A DNA stretch of 64,000 nt from Oceanivirga miroungae. GTDB lineage: Bacteria > Fusobacteriota > Fusobacteriia > Fusobacteriales > Leptotrichiaceae. Shown one piece after another: positions 50,501 through 58,609 of the stretch. Made by a program: the position numbers and the translations under genes. The notes below the pieces were generated by a model. That model was not told where the DNA came from. It did not search any database and worked only from the letters and a program-made list of their open reading frames with translations. The DNA lies in the NCBI RefSeq assembly GCF_902505095.1, contig NZ_CABWIB010000001.1, positions 186,001 to 250,000 of the forward strand. Reading direction: 5' to 3'. Position 1 is the stretch's first letter. Each line of letters begins with the position of its first letter.

Positions 50501-53500
50501 AGCAACTGATAATACAGGAGCAGATGATAAAACACAATATTTAGGAAGTACAACAATATTTGTAGAAGCAGGATCAACAGGAATTACTAAGAATACTGTT
50601 AAATACAATGGTTCAAACCTAACAACTAAATATACATATGATGGTGGAAATGGAAAAGTAGAAATAGGATTTAAAGAAACTCCTTTATTTAAAGGACTAG
50701 AATTAGGAGAAGAATCTAATAAGATAACACTAACACCAGGAACAGATGGAACATTAATATTGGCTAAAGATCCAGTGGGAACACCAACAGATGATAAAGT
50801 AGTATTAAAAGGTTTAAAAGATGGAATAGATAAAGATTCAGCAGTGACTAAAAAGGCATTAGATGATGCTAAAAGTGAATTAAAAACTGCAGCAGATTCA
50901 TTAGGAAATAAGGCATTAACAATAAGTGATGGTGGAACCGAAGATTCTCATAAGTTTGTAAGAAATAATAATGAAGATAAAACATTAAAAATAATAGCTG
51001 GTAATATTGCTACAGACTATAAAGATACAAATTTAAAGACGGAAATAGTAGATGGAGAAAATGGGAATAAGATATTAAATATAGGATTAAAAGAAAGTCC
51101 AGAATTTAAAGAAATTAAATTAGGAGAAGATGGAGCAAAAACTACATTAAAAACAGATGTTGATGGAGATTTATCAATAGAAAAACCTGTTGCAAGTGGA
51201 ACAGCGACACCAGAAAAAGTATTAACAGATAAAAACTATGCAGAAAAAGTTCTATTATCATATAAAGTAAATGATGAAGCAGATACAGCTGCTAAGAAAG
51301 TAACATTACAAAAAGGATTAACATTTAAAGGTGATGCTAATATTACAGTAGAATCAGAAGCTAATGGAGTAATAACACATAAATTAAATAAAGACTTAAC
51401 AGGAATAGACTCAATAGGAAAAACTGATGGAGCAAAAATCGCAATAGGAGCAGATACGGTAACATTATCAAAAGGATCTGATCCAGTTAAATTAACAGGA
51501 ATAAAATCAGGAGAAATTTCTGACACTTCAAAAGATGCAATAACAGGAAAACAATTAAAAGGATTAGCAGATAAATTAGGATTAACACCAGATTCTAACG
51601 GAGAATTTCCAGATTTAACTGACATGCCACAGTTAAAAGGTGCAGATGGTCAAGATGCAACAGCAAGTACAAGTATATTAGATGCAATAAAAGCAAATGC
51701 AACAGCACTAAATAGAGGATTTAAAATTAGAGCAACTGATAATACAGGAGCAGATGATAAAACACAATATTTAGGAAGTACAACAACATTTGTAGAAGCA
51801 GGATCAACAGGAATTACTAAGAATACTGTTAAATACAATGGTTCAAACCTAACAACTAAATATACATACGATGGTGGAAATGGAAAAGTAGAAATAGGAT
51901 TTAAAGAAACTCCTTTATTTAAAGGATTAGAATTAGGAGAAGAATCTAATAAGATAACACTAACACCAGGAACAGATGGAACATTAACATTAGCTAATAA
52001 TCCAGCAGGACAAGGCAATGATGGTGGAAAAGTAGAATTAAAAGGCTTAAAAGCAGGAACAGATGATGATTCAGCAGTAACTAAGGGACAATTAGATGAC
52101 CTAACTTCAAAAACAGGAGATTCAACAAAAGATGACCAAGATGCTAGAAATACAGCGGGAACTGCAGGAAATGATGGATTAAATGGTAAATCATTAAATG
52201 ACAAAATAAATGCAGTAAGAAGAGGAGAAGCTGGAACTGTTGTATATACTAATGCTGCTGGAGAAAGATTAGTAAAAGCTAAAAACGGTAAATTCTATAA
52301 ACTAGGTGAAGTAGATAAAGATGGAGAACCGGTTCAAGGAGCAAAACCAGTAGAAACTTCAGATGTAATAGCATCATTAGTAAATCCAGATGGAGAAACA
52401 ACAGAACCTACAAGATTAGCAAATATATCAAGTGGATTAGATAATACTAAGATAGGAAAAGGTTTAATAGCTGATGCTGATGCCAAAACAGCAGTAGATA
52501 AATTAAATAAGTTAGTTGACACTAATATATTAAATTCAGCAGCAACATTAGGAGATTTACAAGCAATATCAGTAGCAGGACTTAATTTTGCAGGTAATAA
52601 TAGTGTAGCAGATATACATAAAAAACTAGGAGAAACACTAGAAATACAAGGTGGATACACAGGAAATGAAAAATCATCTAAAAATACATATGTTGAAAAC
52701 GATGGTAGTAAATTAGTAGTTAAAATTGCAGAAACTCCAGAGTTTAAAGGATTAGAATTAAAAGCAAGTGAAACAGCAAAAAAAGTTAAATTTACACCAG
52801 ATGAAGCTGGAAACTTGACATTAAGTAAAGATGTAGCAGCAGGAGAAGATAATAAGGTAGTATTAAATGGACTTAAAGAAGGAACAACAGCTGATTCAGC
52901 AGTAACTAAGGGTCAATTAGATAAACTAGCAGAAAAATCAGGAGATTCAACAAAAGATGACCAAGATACTAGAAATACAGGTACTGGAGCAGCAGCAAAA
53001 GATGGATTAAATGGAAAATCATTAAATGATAAAATAAATGCAGTAAGAAGAGGAGAAGCAGGACCAGTTGTATATACTAATAAACAAGGTGATAGATTAG
53101 TAAAAGCAAAAGATGGTAAGTTCTATAAAGCAGAAGATGTAAATCCAGATGGAACAGCTATAACTGGAAAACAATCAGTAGATAATGTAGTAACATCACT
53201 AGTTAATCCAGATGGAACAACAACGGCTCCTACATCATTAGCAAATATATCAAGTGGAATAGATTCTGAAAAGATTGGAAAAGGTAAAATAGAAAAAGAT
53301 ACTGCAATAGAAGTAGCAAGTAAATTAAATGATTTAGATGACACTAAAGCATTAAATACAGCGGCAACAGTAGGTGACTTACAAGCGTTATCAGTAGCAG
53401 GATTAACATTTACAGATAATAAAGGGAATAAGATACATAAAAAACTAGGAGAAACACTACAAATTAAAGGTGGAAATGATGGTACATCAGTATCAGATAA

Positions 53501-56500
53501 AAATACATATGTTGAAGCTAGTACAGATGGTAAATTAGTAGTAAAATTTGCAGAAACTCCAGAATTTAAAGGATTAGAATTAAAAGCAAGCGATGGTGCT
53601 AAAAAAGTTAAATTTACACCAGATGCAGATGGAAACTTAACATTAAGTAATGATTCTACAGGAGAAGAAGCAGGAAAAGTAGAGCTTAAAGGATTAAAAG
53701 AAGGTACAACAGCTGATTCAGCAGTAACTAAGGGACAATTAGATAAACTAGCAGAAAAATCAGGAGATTCATCAAAAGACGCTGAGGACGCTAGAAATAC
53801 AGGTACTGGAGCAGCAGCAAAAGATGGTTTAAATGGAAAATCTCTAAATGACAAAATAAATGCAGTAAGAAGAGGGGAAGCAGGACCAGTTGTATATACT
53901 AATAAACAAGGTGATAGATTAGTAAAAGCAAAAGATGGTAAGTTCTATAAAGCAGAAGATGTAAATCCAGATGGAACAGCTATAACTGGAAAACAATCAG
54001 TAGATAATGTAGTAACATCACTAGTTAATCCAGATGGAACAACAACAAACCCAACAACATTAGGAAATATTGCAAGTGGAATAGATCCAACTAAGGTAGG
54101 AGTAGATCCAGCATCAGGAGAAGAAGCAGCACCAATAAAAGATGATGTAGCAAAAGCAGTTACAGAAACATTAAATGGAATAAAAGATAAAAACAAATTA
54201 AATACAGCAGCAACAGTAGGAGACTTACAAGCAATATCAGTAGCAGGATTAACATTTGGTGGAAATTCTGGAACAGATATACATAAAAAACTAGGAGAAA
54301 AACTAGAAATAATAGGTGCACATTCTAAAGAAAACACATCAGATAAAAATACATATGTTGAAGCTAGTACAGATGGTAAATTAGTAGTTAAATTTGCTGA
54401 TAGACCTGAATTTGATGAAATTAAGATAAAAGGAACAGATGCTAATAATCCAATAGTTATTAACTCAGACGGTATTGATTTATCAGGTAAGGCTATTACA
54501 AATGTTAAATCTAATTTAGATGATATAGCTAGTGATACAGCAGTAAAAGCAGCACCAACAGATGAAACTATTAAATCTATTAAATCTAACGCTGCAACAG
54601 TAAATGATGTATTAAACGCTGGATTTAATATACAAGGAAATGGTAATGCAGTAGACTTTGTAAAAGCTTATGATACTGTAAACTTTGTAGATGGATTAAA
54701 TACAGTTGCAAAAGTTGAAAAGGATAATAATGGAGTTGTATCAGTTAAATATGATGTTGACTTAACAGAACTAAAAGATAATAACCCATTTGAATATGTA
54801 GATGCTAACGATAAAAAAGTTGTTAAATTAGGTGATAATTATTATCCAGAAGGAACAAAATTAAAAGAAGGTAGACCAGTTGATGCTAGTGGGAATGCTA
54901 CAGAAGCATTAAATACTAAAGTTGTTAAATTAGGTGATAATTATTATCCAGCAGGAACAGTATTAAAAGAAGATAAGCCAGTTGATGCTAGTGGACAAGC
55001 TGTAGAAGCATTAAATCCTGATAAAGTAGCGTATAATATTTCTATAAAATCAAAAGGAGAAGCTAAACCACTTAAAAATATTGCAGATGGTAAAGTAGAA
55101 AAAGGATCAAAAGAAGCAGTAAATGGAGGTCAATTATTTGCAATAACGGGTGGTGTAGTATCTAACGGTGTTCCTGTAGATGAGAGTGGTAAACCAATGT
55201 TAAAAACATACAATGTTGATGGTCAAGGAGAATATGTACAAAATTCTGTTTATACAGCTATTCAACGTATGAATGAAGAAGGAATTAAATTCTTCCACGT
55301 TAATGATGGTACTAAAGAAGGAGAAACAAAAGATCAAACAAGTAACACAGAAGATGCTAGTGCTGGTGGACTATATTCAGCAGCTATTGGATATAAAGCA
55401 GATGCTAGTGGAAATGAATCGGTAGCATTAGGACATGGAGCTAAAGCCTCTGGAGAACAATCAATAGCAATAGGTACAGGAAATATAGTTACTGGAGCTC
55501 ATTCAGGAGCAATAGGGGATCCTAATACTATTAAGGCAGATAGTTCTTATGCTGTAGGTAATGATAACACTATTAATACAGAAAATACATTTGTATTAGG
55601 TAATAATGTAACAGAAACACATGAAAACTCTATATTCTTAGGTGATAGTTCAGCTTATGTAGAAGCAGATTCAACAACAGCAGGGGCTGGTAAATTAACA
55701 CAACAAACTCTTGGAGGTGGAGTAGTTAATGAATATGCAGGTGGAGATAATGTAGTTGGTGTACTAAGTGTTGGTAATAAAGGACAAACACGTCGTATTC
55801 AAAATGTAGCTCCAGGATTAATATCTAAAGACAGTAGAGATGCAATTAATGGTTCTCAACTATATTCAGTAAATGACAAAGTTAATAATGCATTAAGTGG
55901 TGTTGCAAATGCTATAGCAACTGCTAATTTAACTCAAGTAAGTTATAGAGGAGATTACAGTAAACAAATAAGTGCAGGGTATGGATATTATGGTAATGAA
56001 CATGCATTAGGACTTGGATTTAGTGGTATAACTGAAGGTGGTAAAGTAATTTACAAACTAAGCGGAAGTATTAACACAAGAGGAAAAATTGGAGTTGGAG
56101 TTGGTTTAGGTTATCAATTTGATAAGAAAAATAGAGGCTCTGATGAATATGCAGAAAAAATATCTAAATTAGAAAATCAAGTAAGAGAATTAACTGAAAA
56201 AGTTAAGGAAAACAGAGAAAGACTATATGTTATAGATAATTATGTAAATGATAAATTCAGTTTAACTAAAACTCAAATAATTAAGTTAAAAGCTATAGTT
56301 AAAGAAATAAATGAAAAATATTCAGACAGAATTATAGATATAACAGGGTATACAGATACAAATGCATCTGATAGATATAATTTAGATTTAGGATTAAAAA
56401 GAGCTAATAAGATACAAGATGTAATGATAGAATTAGGACTAAAAAATCCTCAAAATATAAGAAAAGTGTCAAGTTTTGGATTTAATAATAAAGTAAATTC

Positions 56501-56543
56501 AAGCTTTGGAGAAAATAGAAGAGTAGAAATTATAGTTAAATAA
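47565..56543 (+). CDS. Giant trimeric autotransporter adhesin with OmpA domain
   Basis: 2,992 residues, AAGGAG 7 bases before the ATG. Extended signal sequence (residues 1-46, ending SRSLA). YadA-type head repeats SVAIGxxAxASGxxS fill about 50-230, and a first neck DAINGSQLASIAGSL lies near 305. The stalk has repeated blocks: a 271-residue unit at about 505-775, 776-1046 and 1186-1456 that is nearly identical in DNA, then about 100-residue DGLNGKSLNDKINAVRRGEAG units from 1530 to 2160, and two 36-residue VVKLGDNYYPxGT units near 2425. A second head (GGLYSAAIGYKADASGNESVALG) leads to the neck DAINGSQLYSVNDKV (about 2760), the YadA anchor (to about 2855), a coiled coil and an OmpA-C domain (IIDITGYTDTNASDRYNLDLGLKRA, ENRRVEIIVK). 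It is a surface adhesin. Confidence 0.95.
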   Translation: MKNFKEIERQLKTVLKHRFSIKKSTVIQFLMLGMVFATSSRSLAITEGTATNNAIAIGSGSVATSESLAVGVGAKTENTQSVAIGNYAKASGDQSVAIGGVSYSNGSSLNTEASGNQSMAIGGNVKAYGNSSIAIGGDDTDKVKDQDIVYNGKNMTVDAALIKASGISLNAQGHWYPTITEGGGSIAIGVKARALKALSLSLGTASTADGVLSLALGAGAYASRDNSIALGPGSSTKEEAKFVELSVIKTLTETGEDTGKTITYKNFAGGSENLSPGDQVSIGSKGFERQIKHLAPGEISKTSTDAINGSQLASIAGSLQGSIAKNAKDISNIKAKGTQLPIVYTDKDGNKLYKQEDGTFKKNADGSGDTVTEVITSLQGGDESTTNPVELANVKSGIDSEKIGKGKIEKDTAIEVASKLNDLDDTKALNTAATVGDLQALSVAGLTFTDNKGNKIHKKLGETLQIKGGNDGTSVSDKNTYVEASTDGKLVVKFAETPLFKEIKLGEDGAKTTLKTDVDGDLSIEKPVASGTATPEKVLTDKNYAEKVLLSYKVNDEADTAAKKVTLQKGLTFKGDANITVESEANGVITHKLNKDLTGIDSIGKTDGAKIAIGADTVTLSKGSDPVKLTGIKSGEISDTSKDAITGKQLKGLADKLGLTPDSNGEFPDLTDMPQLKGADGQDATASTSILDAIKANATALNRGFKIRATDNTGADDKTQYLGSTTTFVEAGSTGITKNTVKYNGSNLTTKYTYDGGNGKVEIGFKETPLFKGLELGEDGAKTTLKTDVDGDLSIEKPVASGTATPEKVLTDKNYAEKVLLSYKVNDEADTAAKKVTLQKGLTFKGDANITVESEANGVITHKLNKDLTGIDSIGKTDGAKIAIGADTVTLSKGSDPVKLTGIKSGEISDTSKDAITGKQLKGLADKLGLTPDSNGEFPDLTDMPQLKGADGQDATASTSILDAIKANATALNRGFKIRATDNTGADDKTQYLGSTTIFVEAGSTGITKNTVKYNGSNLTTKYTYDGGNGKVEIGFKETPLFKGLELGEESNKITLTPGTDGTLILAKDPVGTPTDDKVVLKGLKDGIDKDSAVTKKALDDAKSELKTAADSLGNKALTISDGGTEDSHKFVRNNNEDKTLKIIAGNIATDYKDTNLKTEIVDGENGNKILNIGLKESPEFKEIKLGEDGAKTTLKTDVDGDLSIEKPVASGTATPEKVLTDKNYAEKVLLSYKVNDEADTAAKKVTLQKGLTFKGDANITVESEANGVITHKLNKDLTGIDSIGKTDGAKIAIGADTVTLSKGSDPVKLTGIKSGEISDTSKDAITGKQLKGLADKLGLTPDSNGEFPDLTDMPQLKGADGQDATASTSILDAIKANATALNRGFKIRATDNTGADDKTQYLGSTTTFVEAGSTGITKNTVKYNGSNLTTKYTYDGGNGKVEIGFKETPLFKGLELGEESNKITLTPGTDGTLTLANNPAGQGNDGGKVELKGLKAGTDDDSAVTKGQLDDLTSKTGDSTKDDQDARNTAGTAGNDGLNGKSLNDKINAVRRGEAGTVVYTNAAGERLVKAKNGKFYKLGEVDKDGEPVQGAKPVETSDVIASLVNPDGETTEPTRLANISSGLDNTKIGKGLIADADAKTAVDKLNKLVDTNILNSAATLGDLQAISVAGLNFAGNNSVADIHKKLGETLEIQGGYTGNEKSSKNTYVENDGSKLVVKIAETPEFKGLELKASETAKKVKFTPDEAGNLTLSKDVAAGEDNKVVLNGLKEGTTADSAVTKGQLDKLAEKSGDSTKDDQDTRNTGTGAAAKDGLNGKSLNDKINAVRRGEAGPVVYTNKQGDRLVKAKDGKFYKAEDVNPDGTAITGKQSVDNVVTSLVNPDGTTTAPTSLANISSGIDSEKIGKGKIEKDTAIEVASKLNDLDDTKALNTAATVGDLQALSVAGLTFTDNKGNKIHKKLGETLQIKGGNDGTSVSDKNTYVEASTDGKLVVKFAETPEFKGLELKASDGAKKVKFTPDADGNLTLSNDSTGEEAGKVELKGLKEGTTADSAVTKGQLDKLAEKSGDSSKDAEDARNTGTGAAAKDGLNGKSLNDKINAVRRGEAGPVVYTNKQGDRLVKAKDGKFYKAEDVNPDGTAITGKQSVDNVVTSLVNPDGTTTNPTTLGNIASGIDPTKVGVDPASGEEAAPIKDDVAKAVTETLNGIKDKNKLNTAATVGDLQAISVAGLTFGGNSGTDIHKKLGEKLEIIGAHSKENTSDKNTYVEASTDGKLVVKFADRPEFDEIKIKGTDANNPIVINSDGIDLSGKAITNVKSNLDDIASDTAVKAAPTDETIKSIKSNAATVNDVLNAGFNIQGNGNAVDFVKAYDTVNFVDGLNTVAKVEKDNNGVVSVKYDVDLTELKDNNPFEYVDANDKKVVKLGDNYYPEGTKLKEGRPVDASGNATEALNTKVVKLGDNYYPAGTVLKEDKPVDASGQAVEALNPDKVAYNISIKSKGEAKPLKNIADGKVEKGSKEAVNGGQLFAITGGVVSNGVPVDESGKPMLKTYNVDGQGEYVQNSVYTAIQRMNEEGIKFFHVNDGTKEGETKDQTSNTEDASAGGLYSAAIGYKADASGNESVALGHGAKASGEQSIAIGTGNIVTGAHSGAIGDPNTIKADSSYAVGNDNTINTENTFVLGNNVTETHENSIFLGDSSAYVEADSTTAGAGKLTQQTLGGGVVNEYAGGDNVVGVLSVGNKGQTRRIQNVAPGLISKDSRDAINGSQLYSVNDKVNNALSGVANAIATANLTQVSYRGDYSKQISAGYGYYGNEHALGLGFSGITEGGKVIYKLSGSINTRGKIGVGVGLGYQFDKKNRGSDEYAEKISKLENQVRELTEKVKENRERLYVIDNYVNDKFSLTKTQIIKLKAIVKEINEKYSDRIIDITGYTDTNASDRYNLDLGLKRANKIQDVMIELGLKNPQNIRKVSSFGFNNKVNSSFGENRRVEIIVK
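48750..49056. repeat. About 307-bp stalk block, copy 1 (copy 2 at 53255-53561)
   Basis: Encodes GIDSEKIGKGKIEKDTAIEV through VEASTDGKLVVKFAETP. The copy at 53255-53561 appears base-identical although 4.5 kb away, which implies recent duplication or gene conversion. Confidence 0.8.
49078..50703. repeat. Two tandem 813-bp units in the adhesin stalk
   Basis: Units 49078-49890 and 49891-50703 differ at only a few bases that I can see (for example ACAACAACA to ACAACAATA near 50554). A third copy lies at 51121-51933 after a 417-bp interval. Each unit encodes 271 residues, so recombination keeps the frame. Confidence 0.9.
51121..51933. repeat. Third copy of the 813-bp adhesin unit
   Basis: Matches 49078-49890 almost perfectly, beginning TAGGAGAAGATGGAGC and ending before TTAGGAGAAGAATC. 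Confidence 0.9.
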
Positions 56544-56554
56544 TTTTTAAAACT

Positions 56555-56598
56555 AAAAAAGGCTATTGCAGATTTAAAAAAATGCATAGCTTTTTTTC
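56555..56598 (+). terminator. Terminator of the giant adhesin gene
   Basis: AAAAAGGCTATTGCA (56556-56570) pairs with TGCATAGCTTTTT (56583-56595), a stem with one bulge followed by T7. Confidence 0.75.
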
Positions 56599-56626
56599 TT
56601 GACAAAAAAATAAATCGTAATATAAA
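56599..56626 (+). promoter_or_regulatory. Promoter of the membrane-protein gene at 56660
   Basis: TTGACA (56599-56604), 16-base spacer, TATAAA (56621-56626). Confidence 0.6.
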
Positions 56627-56659
56627 TTAGACAGATATAAAAAAAAGAGGTGTTGTTTT

Positions 56660-57568
56660 GTGGAAAATAAATTTGATGAAGCAATAAAGAATTATTTATG
56701 TATTGTTTGTATGAAAAATAAAAAGGATATGTATCTAAATACCATAGACGCAAGAATATATTGTGATGATTGCAAAAAAGATGGTATTTATAGAAAATGT
56801 GATAAGGCATATACTAAATTTATATTTACTCTAATTACAATGTTATTATTAGGTATAGGATTAGCTTATGTTGCTTATGAAATTGAGATTACAGCTCTAA
56901 GCAGAAGATATGGATATACAGAAGTAGAATCTGTTGCTAGGAAGTTAGTAGTAGCTGCTATGCTCTTTTTACCAGTATCTATTTGGAGTTTAAAAGTTAA
57001 TGAGACAGATAGGAATTTAATTGATAATATTGCTTCATATACATATTCATTTTTATATTTTATATCACCATTAGCAGTACCTTTTTTAATATTGTGGCTA
57101 ATCTTTTTAAATGAGATAGAATTATTTCATGTTATATTTTCTATTTTATCTGTAATTGTAATATTTCATGGATTAAATATAGTTTTTTTAATACCGAAAG
57201 AGAAAAAAAATCTTCAAGCTAAAAGAGATTATATAAATAGTGTTATTTCATTAATAGATGAACAAAAAAAAGCAGGAGGAATTCCACTTCGTTTATGGTA
57301 TTTTTTAGATGATCTATTTGATAAAAGAGTAGTTTCAAAAGAAGAAATTTACCAAGATTTCCAATATTTCATAAAGTTTGATAATATTAATGAAAAATTA
57401 GCTAAACAGTATTACGAACTATTGAAGGTTTTAGTTGAAATGTCAGAAGAATATGAAGATTACGATATTGAAAAACCTTACGATGAAAATTATTTTAAAA
57501 TAATATCAATTATTTCTGAAATGAGTAAAGTAGTTTTAGAAATCAAAGAAAATAAGGAAAGAGGCTAA
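56660..57568 (+). CDS. Membrane protein with N-terminal zinc-ribbon-like motif
   Basis: 302 residues from GTG 56660 (GAGGTG upstream). CIVC at about 14-17 and CDDC near 36-39 form a CxxC...CxxC ribbon. Four membrane segments follow at about 55-75, 92-112, 128-150 and 157-178, then a 115-residue cytoplasmic helical tail (EEIYQDFQYFIKF..., LLKVLVEMSEEY). No family recognised. It is a single-gene unit sharing a terminator with the SdpI-like gene opposite. Role unknown, possibly envelope-related. Confidence 0.7.
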   Translation: MENKFDEAIKNYLCIVCMKNKKDMYLNTIDARIYCDDCKKDGIYRKCDKAYTKFIFTLITMLLLGIGLAYVAYEIEITALSRRYGYTEVESVARKLVVAAMLFLPVSIWSLKVNETDRNLIDNIASYTYSFLYFISPLAVPFLILWLIFLNEIELFHVIFSILSVIVIFHGLNIVFLIPKEKKNLQAKRDYINSVISLIDEQKKAGGIPLRLWYFLDDLFDKRVVSKEEIYQDFQYFIKFDNINEKLAKQYYELLKVLVEMSEEYEDYDIEKPYDENYFKIISIISEMSKVVLEIKENKERG

Positions 57569-57590
57569 AAGCCTCTTATTTGTTTTTCTT
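57558..57590. terminator. Bidirectional terminator
   Basis: AAGAGGC (57559-57565) pairs with GCCTCTT (57571-57577) with a 5-base loop; it lies between two converging genes. Confidence 0.7.
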
Positions 57591-58202
57591 TACATATAAA
57601 ATATATGAATATATAACTGGAATAAATAGTAATGATAGTGATGACATAAATAATATTAAAAATCCTTTATTATTTTTCATCGCTATAGAAAATATTAATA
57701 TAAATCCAATAATAAATAATATCTTTCCTCCGAGCTTATTAGTTTTATTCCAAATCTCATCATCGTTTAGTGTCCAAGGTGTTTTAATACCTAGGGTATA
57801 GTTTCCTAGTATTATAAATAAAAGACCTAATATGATTTTTACTATCATAGAAATATTTACATCATAATTAAATGAAACTAGTAAAGAAACTAAATAAAGT
57901 ATGTTAAGTAGTACAGGTATAATTACGATATATATATCTTTTAATTTTGCCTTATTATCTATATTTCTAGGGTCAAGATACATAAATGTAGAAACTATAA
58001 TATTTAGTAAAAAGCTTGCAATAGGTGCTATAAAAACAAAAGCTTTTTTTGATGTATAACCATCTATATTACCATTAAAATCCCAATGTGTTGGAATAAG
58101 ACTAGGTATACTTTGGTAAATTGGTATTGAATATATAAGTGGTATTAAACATAATAATGACACAATAAAAATTTTTCTATAATTTTTAATCATCTTTTTC
58201 AT
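57576..58202 (-). CDS. sdpI: SdpI/DUF1648-family membrane protein
   Basis: 208 residues with six membrane segments. The N-terminal DUF1648 motif is YQSIPSLIPTHWDFNGNIDGYTSKKAF (P-x-H-x-x-x-x-G-x-x-D-x-x), and the C-terminal SdpI part has ILGNYTLGIKTPWTLNDDEIWNKTNKLGGKI. In Bacillus, SdpI gives immunity to the SdpC cannibalism toxin and signals to SdpR. The start overlaps the ArsR-family gene by 17 bases, the sdpRI order. No SdpC-like toxin gene is in view, so its partner or ligand is unknown. Confidence 0.88.
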   Translation of the reverse strand: MKKMIKNYRKIFIVSLLCLIPLIYSIPIYQSIPSLIPTHWDFNGNIDGYTSKKAFVFIAPIASFLLNIIVSTFMYLDPRNIDNKAKLKDIYIVIIPVLLNILYLVSLLVSFNYDVNISMIVKIILGLLFIILGNYTLGIKTPWTLNDDEIWNKTNKLGGKILFIIGFILIFSIAMKNNKGFLILFMSSLSLLFIPVIYSYILYVKKNK

Positions 58203-58458
58203 CTCCTTTTAAATTTTGAAACCATAACATCAATTCTTCAATTACAGATAAATTTATTTCGTAGTATATAAAGTTTTTGTATTTTGTTTCCGATATTAAA
58301 TCAGCATTTTTTAAAATACTTAGATGGTATGAAACCGTTGGTGCTGTAATATTAAATTTTTCTGCAATTTCTCCAGCATTCATCTTCCCAGATTTTAAAT
58401 ACATAAGAATATTTCTTCTAACTGGATCTGATAAAGCTTTAAAATATTCTTTAAACAT
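58186..58458 (-). CDS. sdpR: ArsR-family repressor (SdpR-like)
   Basis: 90 residues: FKEYFKALSDPVRRNILMYLKSGKMNAGEIAEKFNITAPTVSYHLSILKNADLISETKYKNFIYYEIN is a complete ArsR/SmtB winged helix with no metal-binding cysteines. With the SdpI-like gene it forms an autorepressed pair; in Bacillus SdpI sequesters SdpR at the membrane when toxin is present. AGGAGG precedes the ATG, and a perfect operator covers its promoter. Confidence 0.88.
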   Translation of the reverse strand: MFKEYFKALSDPVRRNILMYLKSGKMNAGEIAEKFNITAPTVSYHLSILKNADLISETKYKNFIYYEINLSVIEELMLWFQNLKGDEKDD

Positions 58459-58481
58459 TTTAGACCTCCTATTTAGATATC

Positions 58482-58520
58482 TATCTATTTAGATTAAATT
58501 CTAAATAGATTCTATTGTCA
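58482..58520 (-). promoter_or_regulatory. sdpRI promoter with perfect operator
   Basis: Minus strand TTGACA (58515-58520), 17-base spacer, TTTAAT (58492-58497). The arms ATCTATTTAGA (58482-58492) and TCTAAATAGAT (58499-58509) form a perfect 11-bp dyad over the -10 box, the expected ArsR-type operator. Confidence 0.75.
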
Positions 58521-58609
58521 ATCACATATTTTTCGTTTGCTAATTATTAGGTGTGATTTTTTTTATTGTGTTAGAATAATATATAGCAAAATAAAAGGGG
58601 GAAAACAAA

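Noticed and set aside
48398-54337. Long minus-strand open frames opposite the giant adhesin
   Set aside because: They repeat exactly with the stalk repeats, have no ribosome binding sites and are the antisense of biased Lys/Asp/Gly codons.
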